A stretch of 6,349 nt of DNA from Aquiflexum sp041749095. GTDB lineage: Bacteria > Bacteroidota > Bacteroidia > Cytophagales > Cyclobacteriaceae. The stretch spans positions 1-6,349 of the forward strand of contig NZ_JBGTCA010000574.1 of assembly GCF_041749095.1 (NCBI RefSeq). The letters are read 5' to 3'. The position numbers and the translations under genes were made by a program. Numbering within the stretch: the stretch's first letter is position 1; the number at the start of each line of letters is the position of its first letter. The notes beneath the pieces are model-generated. The model did no database searches. It saw nothing but the letters and a program-made list of their open reading frames with translations, and had not been told where the DNA came from. Below are positions 1 to 4,882 of this stretch, in pieces.

Positions 1-141
1 CTTTCCAACCCGAGAAGGAACAGGGCGGCAGGTGAACTGTGCAAAACCCTGACCGAAACCAAGACAATCTATCCCGGTACAGACCTGAAACTTATCTTCA
101 AGTCCATGGCAGTTCAGTTTACGGGAGGTCAGGTTGTCTGA
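1..141 (+). CDS. C-terminal end of an unidentified protein, possibly a transposase
   Basis: Frame 1 is open from the window edge to a TGA at 139-141 and gives the last 46 residues of a protein whose start lies outside the window. The peptide is basic at first (NPRRNR) and then reads LTETKTIYPGTDLKLIFKS before a short tail ending GGQVV. The pattern L-x-x-T-x-T-x-[YF]-P-G-T-x-L-x-L resembles, from memory, the C-termini of some DDE-type transposases, but with only 46 residues and no catalytic residues in view this is a weak guess. That the fragment is coding is supported mainly by its protein-like composition and by convergent placement against the downstream acyl-CoA dehydrogenase, 75 nt away. 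A hypothetical protein unrelated to mobile DNA is equally possible. Confidence 0.4.
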   Translation, partial: LSNPRRNRAAGELCKTLTETKTIYPGTDLKLIFKSMAVQFTGGQVV

Positions 142-216
142 ACCTAATAAATCTAAAAACAACGGAATAAATGAACAAAAAATGAAATCGCCATTCTATC
201 CAAATGAATTTAGACC
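142..216. other. Convergent intergenic gap without a clear terminator
   Basis: This 75-nt AT-rich gap lies between two stop codons facing each other (TGA at 139-141 on plus, TGA at 217-219 on minus). I looked for a stem-loop followed by a T-run on either strand and found only 4-bp stems such as AATG/CATT, so no intrinsic terminator can be called. If the left gene belongs to an insertion sequence, its terminal inverted repeat should lie here, but its partner is outside the window. Confidence 0.5.
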
Positions 217-1992
217 TCAAAACCACTCCCCTCTCATCTCTACAGTCACCACATCCTCCGACACCAACCTTTTTCCGACACCATCCATTTTTACCAGTTC
301 GTATTCGAAAAAGTAGCGCATGCACATGATCTTGCCTTGGTAGAAGTCCTTTTCAAGTGAACCTTTGGACAGGTTTTTTTGGGCGATTAATCCCTGTTGA
401 AGCCATTGCCAGGCGATGGTCAGGATACTGAGGTATTCCAAATATAGGGTAGCATCTGCAAGGAATTCTTCCGGATTTTTTCCTGCCTTGGCAATTAGAT
501 GTACACTTGTTTGCTGAGCCCTTTGCAGGTATTTTTCCAACTTTTCGGCAAAGGGGATTAAGGTGCTCTCTACTTTAGCTTTTGCAATGGTTTGCATAAT
601 TTTTTCAACAAAAATCTTTACCGCTTTGCCATCTTGCATCAAAACCTTTCTGCCTAATAAATCCAAGCCATGAATTCCTGTGGTCCCTTCATGGATGGGA
701 TGGATGCGGGCCTCGCGGTAGTATTGTTCCACAGGAAAATCCGTGGTATATCCCGCGCCTCCCAATACCTGAACAGCAGCCGAAGTGGTCAGGCAGCACA
801 TTTCTGAAGGATAGGATTTGGCTATCGGAGTCAGCAGGTCAAGCAGGAGGGAAGCCTCATCATTTTCCTGTCCTTCTGCCACATGGACCAAATCACCCAA
901 TTTGGCACAATAGAGTAAAAGGGAGAGGGAACCTTCCACAATGGATTTTTGAAATAATAACATGCGCTTGACATCTGCATGCCCGATGATGGGGATTTGT
1001 GGCTGATTGGGATCCTTTTCGCCGATTTTTCGTCCCTGTGGTCTTTCCTTGGCATAAGCAAGGGAGGTATAATAGGCGGCTGTCCCAATGGCTGCTGCAT
1101 TCATGCCCACACCAACTCTTGCCTCATTCATCATCTGAAACATATAGGATAAACCTTTATTGAGTTCACCTACCAAAAAACCTTCACAACCATCATTGGA
1201 ACCCATCATCAGATGGGCAATGGGTGCGCCTTTGTAACCCATTTTATGGTAAAGTCCTTCGGTCAGCACATCATTGGAGTCTCCGGTACCGGTTCTTTTT
1301 TGCGGAACAACAAACATGGAAATGCCTTTGACTCCCGCAGGGGCGCCTTTAATTCGGGCAAGCATCAGGTGAATCACATTTTCACAGGCATCATGGTCAC
1401 CACAGGAGATATAGATTTTCTGACCTTTAATTTTGTAAACGCTCTCGGTGTCTGTTGGTGTAGCTGAGGTCGAAAGGTCAGTCAGGGAAGAACCTGCATC
1501 AGGTTCGGTCAAGGCCATGGTGCCCTGCCATTTGCCATTATACATATTTGGGGTGAACCTGTCTATCAGCTCCTTACTTCCAAATGTCCGGATCAGATTG
1601 GCAGCACCGGAAGTGAGGAATGGATAAACCGATGCCGAATAATTTGCAGCCTGCCAGATAAAACCTGCGGCAGCCTGTATGGTGTTTGGCAATTGCTGCC
1701 CACCTTCCTCATAAGGGAAACATGCATTGATCCAACCATCCTCTCCATATTGCCGGTAGATTTTCTTCATGCCCTCATGTACAATGATTTTCCCGTCAAC
1801 CAATTGTGGTTCATTTCTATCCATTTCTGTCAACAATGGCCTCAAAGAAGTCACTCCAATCTGATCGGCCGCATCCAGCACCATCTCGAAAGTTTCCCGA
1901 TTATGGTCCTTGAAATAGTCAAATGAGGTCAGGGACAGGGCATCAATATTTTCAAAAAGCTGGAAATGAAGGTCGCGTTTGGAGTAAAACAT
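217..1992 (-). CDS. Acyl-CoA dehydrogenase, large form with C-terminal extension
   Basis: A flavoprotein of 591 residues expected to catalyse FAD-dependent alpha,beta-dehydrogenation of an acyl-CoA, as in the first step of beta-oxidation, passing electrons to electron-transfer flavoprotein. Numbered from the ATG at 1992, the N-terminal helical domain is followed by the middle-domain FAD motif MALTEPDAGSS (159-169) and a beta-barrel stretch KGISMFVVP (222-230). The helical domain contains MNEARVGVGM and ends with YREARIHPIHEGTTGIHG. Glu435 of HEGT sits where medium-chain enzymes carry the catalytic base. About 155 further residues follow, matching the roughly 590-residue subgroup with an extra C-terminal domain. 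That subgroup includes FadE-like enzymes and the methylmercaptopropionyl-CoA dehydrogenase DmdC, so the acyl substrate cannot be assigned. The frame can be extended 20 codons to a TTG at 2052, but that extension is mostly encoded by a duplicated intergenic repeat, and the ATG at 1990-1992 is the first ATG. No Shine-Dalgarno is visible. Confidence 0.93.
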   Translation of the reverse strand: MFYSKRDLHFQLFENIDALSLTSFDYFKDHNRETFEMVLDAADQIGVTSLRPLLTEMDRNEPQLVDGKIIVHEGMKKIYRQYGEDGWINACFPYEEGGQQLPNTIQAAAGFIWQAANYSASVYPFLTSGAANLIRTFGSKELIDRFTPNMYNGKWQGTMALTEPDAGSSLTDLSTSATPTDTESVYKIKGQKIYISCGDHDACENVIHLMLARIKGAPAGVKGISMFVVPQKRTGTGDSNDVLTEGLYHKMGYKGAPIAHLMMGSNDGCEGFLVGELNKGLSYMFQMMNEARVGVGMNAAAIGTAAYYTSLAYAKERPQGRKIGEKDPNQPQIPIIGHADVKRMLLFQKSIVEGSLSLLLYCAKLGDLVHVAEGQENDEASLLLDLLTPIAKSYPSEMCCLTTSAAVQVLGGAGYTTDFPVEQYYREARIHPIHEGTTGIHGLDLLGRKVLMQDGKAVKIFVEKIMQTIAKAKVESTLIPFAEKLEKYLQRAQQTSVHLIAKAGKNPEEFLADATLYLEYLSILTIAWQWLQQGLIAQKNLSKGSLEKDFYQGKIMCMRYFFEYELVKMDGVGKRLVSEDVVTVEMRGEWF

Positions 1993-2016
1993 AGTTAGGT
2001 TGGATGAAAGGTTAAG

Positions 2017-2121
2017 GTCAAAGTATTTTTTCAATAACCACAAAAGAGACAAAAGTCAACAAAAGTTTAAGTGAGGCCATCTAGGACTTCTTTTGTTCTC
2101 TTTTGATACTTTTGTGGTTCA
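2017..2121. repeat. 105-bp palindromic element, copy 1
   Basis: Identical to 2190-2294 at 103 of 105 positions; the differences are two adjacent bases, CT at 2098-2099 against TC at 2271-2272. It holds an imperfect palindrome: left arm 2036-2065 and right arm 2090-2119 match at 25 of 30 positions, with the outer 11 bp (AACCACAAAAG / CTTTTGTGGTT) perfect. The mismatches fall only in the spacers between CAAAAG motifs. The 24-nt loop (2066-2089) can pair further through AAGT/ACTT. A 19-nt non-palindromic segment (2017-2035) on the side nearest the dehydrogenase also belongs to the repeated unit. As RNA it would form a long, AU-rich hairpin. It could be a REP-like element, a small non-autonomous mobile element or a protein-binding site; none is established. 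Confidence 0.95.
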
Positions 2122-2189
2122 TAAATAAAAGACTCAGAATAATTGCGACTGATAATGTTAGAGAATTTTTATATTTAAATAAGTAGTAA

Positions 2190-2294
2190 GTCAAAGTATT
2201 TTTTCAATAACCACAAAAGAGACAAAAGTCAACAAAAGTTTAAGTGAGGCCATCTAGGACTTCTTTTGTTTCCTTTTGATACTTTTGTGGTTCA
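2190..2294. repeat. 105-bp palindromic element, copy 2
   Basis: Second direct copy, same orientation, offset by 173 nt. Its arms are 2209-2238 and 2263-2292 around a 24-nt loop at 2239-2262 that is identical to copy 1. The two base differences from copy 1 lie in the spacer between the first two CTTTTG motifs of the right arm, so all six motif copies are preserved. Similarity stops sharply at both ends: the base before 2190 differs from the base before 2017, and the sequence after 2294 (AAATTT) differs from that after 2121 (TAAATA). No obvious target-site duplication flanks either copy. It ends 12 nt beyond the acetyltransferase stop, so it would be carried in that gene's 3' untranslated RNA. 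Confidence 0.95.
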
Positions 2295-2306
2295 AAATTT
2301 ATATTT

Positions 2307-2873
2307 TCATACCAGACTTCTGATGACCTTACAGGGATTTCCTGCAGCTAAGACGTCTTCGGGTATGTCTTTGGTGACCACCGAACCTGCGCCGATGATG
2401 GACCTTGATCCAATGGTCACTCCGGGACAGATGATCGTAGAACCTCCGATCCAGACATCATCTCCGATAGATATTGGTTTGCCAAATTCTACCAAGCTAC
2501 CTCTTTCTCTGAAATCTGTGGGATGAGTAGCCGCATAGAACTGTACATTGGGAGCTATCAGCACCCTACTTCCCAATATCACCGGAGTCACATCCAATAC
2601 GACACAATTGAAATTGAAAAACACATCGTCTCCAGCGGAAATGTTGTATCCGTAATCACAATAAAAGGGTGGCTCAATCCAGAAGTTCTTGCCTTTTTTG
2701 CCGATCAGTTTTTCTAGAATACTCTCCCTCAGTTCAGTTTCATCAGGACCGGAATCATTGAGTTGTTTGGTCAATTGCCTGGCAAATAGTCTTTCTGATG
2801 CAAGTTCAGGATCAGAGGCGAGGTAGAGTTCGCCGGCAAGCATTTTTTGTTTTTCGGTCTTTTGGTTAGACAT
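2307..2873 (-). CDS. Maltose/galactoside O-acetyltransferase-like enzyme (hexapeptide-repeat family)
   Basis: A cytoplasmic protein of 188 residues, the usual size for the Maa/LacA/NodL group, which transfers acetyl from acetyl-CoA to a sugar hydroxyl or related acceptor. The N-terminus contains KMLAGELYLASDPEL (10-24), the family's substrate-side helical segment. A left-handed beta-helix follows, built from hexapeptide repeats such as ISIGDDVWIGGSTIICPG and VTIGSRSIIGAGSVV. The probable catalytic histidine is His117 in YAATHP, with Asn87 in FFNFN at the position of the conserved active-site asparagine. The end, AAGNPCKVIR, is typical of the family. The protein is expected to be a trimer. The true acceptor is unknown, because many family members are named after maltose without evidence. 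The ATG at 2871-2873 fits the family N-terminus. Upstream is an unusual heptamer repeat in place of a recognisable ribosome-binding site, and downstream is repeat copy 2. Confidence 0.93.
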   Translation of the reverse strand: MSNQKTEKQKMLAGELYLASDPELASERLFARQLTKQLNDSGPDETELRESILEKLIGKKGKNFWIEPPFYCDYGYNISAGDDVFFNFNCVVLDVTPVILGSRVLIAPNVQFYAATHPTDFRERGSLVEFGKPISIGDDVWIGGSTIICPGVTIGSRSIIGAGSVVTKDIPEDVLAAGNPCKVIRSLV

Positions 2874-2898
2874 GAGAAATGAGATGTGAGATTTGAGA
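2874..2898. repeat. Degenerate heptamer tandem repeat abutting a start codon
   Basis: On the plus strand this is GAGAAAT, GAGATGT, GAGATTT, then GAGA: about 3.6 units of GAGAnnT. It touches the acetyltransferase ATG directly, so on the coding strand TCTC blocks recur every 7 nt through the whole region where a ribosome would bind. It may be a degenerate microsatellite or a relic of slippage. The remaining intergenic DNA up to 2960 is AT-rich, and I see no promoter box or hairpin in it. Confidence 0.7.
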
Positions 2899-2960
2899 CC
2901 TGCTAATTAGGAAGGTAGGCATTAGATTCAAGACTTAATAAACAGAGTATTTTATTTGGA

Positions 2961-3497
2961 TTAAAGTAGGTTTTTGGCTTGGTCGAGGTGGCGCTGTTCG
3001 TGGGCGATAATGATTTCGATTGCTTTTTCCAGGGAATAGACGATCAATTTATTAGCTGGGGAATGGATGATCTGGTTTTTTTCAACAAATGGTTCCATCT
3101 GTACTATCCAGCTTTTCAATTCTTCCTGATGTTGTTTGAATCTTTCTAAAATGGTATCATCACCTTGTTGAATCTTTGGCTCCCAAAGGGGGAAGGTTTT
3201 ATGTTTTTTCTTGCCACCATCTGATATGGATTTGAATATCATATCCCCAAATAGATTGGTAAAAAAGGAAAATCTTCCTATGAATGCACCTTGGTAGGTA
3301 CCGTTTTTGAGTTTTTCGAATATTGGGAAATAAGTTTTGTTGATGGTGATCAGGTGTTCGATGTTTTCTGCTATGCTCCAGGTTTTGGAATTGGGTTTGA
3401 GATGGATTTTACTCAGTGGGAGGTCAATAAAAGTTTCAATTGTTTGCTGAGTTATCTGATCAACAGATAGAGTCCATTTTTCGGTTTTATGATTCAT
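2961..3497 (-). CDS. DinB-like four-helix-bundle protein, putative metal-dependent
   Basis: 178 residues with the hallmarks of the DinB/YfiT-like superfamily: a WSIAENIEHL motif (40-49) and a C-terminal helix ending IIIAHEQRHLDQAKNLL. His48, His166 and His170 form the usual three-histidine metal site. Some superfamily members are thiol transferases or hydrolases acting with small thiols such as bacillithiol or mycothiol, while many have no known reaction, so no substrate can be given. The middle of the protein (about 70-130) is more divergent and basic (GGKKKHKTF). There is no signal peptide, so it should be cytoplasmic. Its ATG (3495-3497) begins one base after the stop codon of the ceramidase-like lipoprotein gene, which strongly implies co-transcription and probably coupled translation. 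Confidence 0.88.
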   Translation of the reverse strand: MNHKTEKWTLSVDQITQQTIETFIDLPLSKIHLKPNSKTWSIAENIEHLITINKTYFPIFEKLKNGTYQGAFIGRFSFFTNLFGDMIFKSISDGGKKKHKTFPLWEPKIQQGDDTILERFKQHQEELKSWIVQMEPFVEKNQIIHSPANKLIVYSLEKAIEIIIAHEQRHLDQAKNLL

Positions 3498-3498
3498 T

Positions 3499-4770
3499 TT
3501 AGTTTGTTACCGGTGGTTTGTTTTTTCTTTCAGACAGATTCTTTAGGGTCTCCATTAAATGAGGACCTGTTTGTTTCCCCAAGGACATACTTGTCAGGTA
3601 TTGCGCATGTGGCATCGTTAAATCATCAAAGTAAACAGGTTTCAGAATATAGCCCAGTGCATCTTGGGAAATTCCCAATACAAACTTAGGCCCATCAACC
3701 ATCAATTCTTTGGTTTCCAATCCATAAGCAGGGGCTGTTTCTCCGGGATGGCTTGCAAAGGTGGCTTCTCCAATCGAAAACCAAACTATTTCAGATTCCA
3801 CAAAGTCATCAAATTCCCTTTGGATAATTCCTGCTGCTGAAAGCTGTTGCCAAGCTTGGTTTTCTACAGGAAAAAAAATGGTTTTCCGTTGGAAATCAAT
3901 ATGAGTATTAATTAGGGGCTTTGATTCCGATAAAGCTGATAATGTAGCTTGCGCCAATTCCTTACCTCTTTTTAGGGCTTTATCATAATTACCTGTTTTA
4001 TCAACAGGTTGTACCCATCCACCGATGGCACCTTGTAAAAATAAGTGTTCTCCTTCCAGTTGCTTTTCCATTTCCTGATAGAACCCGGCCACATAATCAG
4101 CGGACACCTCGGTAAACACTGCATCCAAATAGGTTGGGTGGCAGGCAAAATTTGTCAGTGTTGCGATACTTTTGCCCATGTCATCCTTGAACTGTAGGGT
4201 AGTTACACTCCGGTCAATTTCCTCATCACAGATATTAGCGACCCATTCTTTCCCAAATTCGGTCATGGAATAGCTTGCGATGGCTGGCTTTAAATTGTTG
4301 GATGCGGATGCGATTTGTTCAATAACAGTTTCAAACAATAAATCCATGTAATCAGGACTGACACCGCTTTCGGAATAGTCTTTTCCCCATAAACCCACAA
4401 CATCAGGTCCTGAATGGGTATGGGTCGAACTGATAATGATATTTTCCGGAGAAAAAGGAATTCCAAAATCCACAAATGCGGCTTTTTTTCTAATGGTCTG
4501 TAAGTCCTGATACAATAGGCCTATACAATCCAAGGTGACCATAGCGAAGGCAGTTTCACCATCATAAGCCACTATGGCCTTGGCGTAAAGATTATCCTTG
4601 ATCCCTGTAAAGGTTCTATTTTGCTTATCGCCTGCTATGTAGCTTCCGATTGCCGGATTGATAACAGCTTTGGAAACTCCAACTTGAAAGGCATTGGTTT
4701 TTTCCTTTTGTTCTGACGTGCAGGAATAGAAGATAAAAAAAACCGAGAATATGAATAAGATATATTTCAT
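3499..4770 (-). CDS. Lipoprotein with neutral/alkaline ceramidase-like N-terminal domain
   Basis: 423 residues. The first 17 (MKYILFIFSVFFIFYSC) are a lipoprotein signal with the cleavage cysteine at Cys17, so the protein should be membrane-anchored outside the cytoplasm. The rest resembles the catalytic domain of neutral/alkaline ceramidases, zinc amidases that split ceramide into sphingosine and fatty acid. Visible family features are VGVSKAVINP (30-39), SSTHTHSGPD (114-123), NFACHPT (207-213), SHPGET (340-345) and ALGYILKP (371-378). These supply candidate zinc ligands His117 or His119, His211, Glu344 and Tyr374. The expected GDVSPN-type segment with the nucleophilic serine is replaced by QGAIGGWVQP (246-255), without a serine. 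At 423 residues the protein is much shorter than full ceramidases (about 650-700) and seems to lack their C-terminal domain. Its substrate is therefore open: ceramide, another amide or ester, or none. It is first in a minus-strand cluster, divergent from the ABC exporter gene. Confidence 0.85.
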   Translation of the reverse strand: MKYILFIFSVFFIFYSCTSEQKEKTNAFQVGVSKAVINPAIGSYIAGDKQNRTFTGIKDNLYAKAIVAYDGETAFAMVTLDCIGLLYQDLQTIRKKAAFVDFGIPFSPENIIISSTHTHSGPDVVGLWGKDYSESGVSPDYMDLLFETVIEQIASASNNLKPAIASYSMTEFGKEWVANICDEEIDRSVTTLQFKDDMGKSIATLTNFACHPTYLDAVFTEVSADYVAGFYQEMEKQLEGEHLFLQGAIGGWVQPVDKTGNYDKALKRGKELAQATLSALSESKPLINTHIDFQRKTIFFPVENQAWQQLSAAGIIQREFDDFVESEIVWFSIGEATFASHPGETAPAYGLETKELMVDGPKFVLGISQDALGYILKPVYFDDLTMPHAQYLTSMSLGKQTGPHLMETLKNLSERKNKPPVTN

Positions 4771-4882
4771 TGATCTTAGGGCTGAATATCAAATATATTG
4801 AAAATACATCTAATTTGAATTTAAAAAGAATAGAACTAATCCATTCCTTTTTAATGTTACAAACTGTTTTTAACCCATCAAC
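4771..4882. other. Divergent intergenic region between lipoprotein and ABC exporter genes
   Basis: These 112 nt must hold promoters for both directions unless the exporter is transcribed from elsewhere. Only the minus-strand box at 4790-4797 stands out. For the plus strand, TTTG at 4814-4817 is followed 19 nt later by TA at 4837-4838, but the rest of that hexamer region does not fit TAnnTTTG, so no exporter promoter is called. Confidence 0.5.
4790..4797 (-). promoter_or_regulatory. Candidate Bacteroidota -7 promoter box for the lipoprotein gene
   Basis: On the minus strand this reads TATATTTG, an exact match to the TAnnTTTG -7 consensus of Bacteroidota sigma factors, 19 nt before the lipoprotein ATG. 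A transcript starting about 7 nt beyond it would have a leader of roughly a dozen bases. I see no good TTTG -33 element at the usual 19-21 nt upstream, only AT-rich sequence, so the call rests on one box in an AT-rich region. Confidence 0.4.

Larger units (their letters stand above)
1993..2306. other. 314-nt repeat-filled intergenic region
   Basis: This spacer between two minus-strand genes is occupied mainly by two direct copies of a 105-bp palindromic element (2017-2121 and 2190-2294), separated by 68 nt of unique AT-rich DNA (2122-2189). Only 24 nt lie between the first copy and the dehydrogenase ATG, and 12 nt between the second copy and the acetyltransferase stop codon. I find no convincing protein-coding frame and no exact TAnnTTTG box for the minus strand here. 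The dehydrogenase promoter is therefore unidentified; it may lie in the unique 68 nt or within a copy, where an imperfect TACTTTG occurs at the edge nearest the gene. Confidence 0.8.

Noticed and set aside
134..316. Plus-strand 60-residue open frame starting at a TTG
   Set aside because: It overlaps the end of the left gene and runs antisense over the dehydrogenase C-terminus, with a low-complexity composition and no recognisable domain.
2107..2114. TACTTTTG on the plus strand, an exact TAnnTTTG match, repeated at 2280-2287 in copy 2
   Set aside because: It arises from the CTTTTG motif of the palindrome, has no TTTG element at the proper distance upstream, and no plus-strand gene follows.
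2036..2119. Intrinsic transcription terminator formed by the palindrome
   Set aside because: The stem is AT-rich, the loop is long and no clean T-run follows in the right position on the minus strand; a role in RNA 3' ends is possible but not supported.
2017..2294. CRISPR-like repeat-spacer-repeat arrangement
   Set aside because: There are only two copies of 105 bp, each with a very long palindrome, one 68-nt spacer and no cas genes; this does not fit a CRISPR array.
2266..2717. Two plus-strand open frames (86 and 64 residues)
   Set aside because: Both are antisense to the hexapeptide acetyltransferase, whose regular repeats readily leave the opposite strand open.
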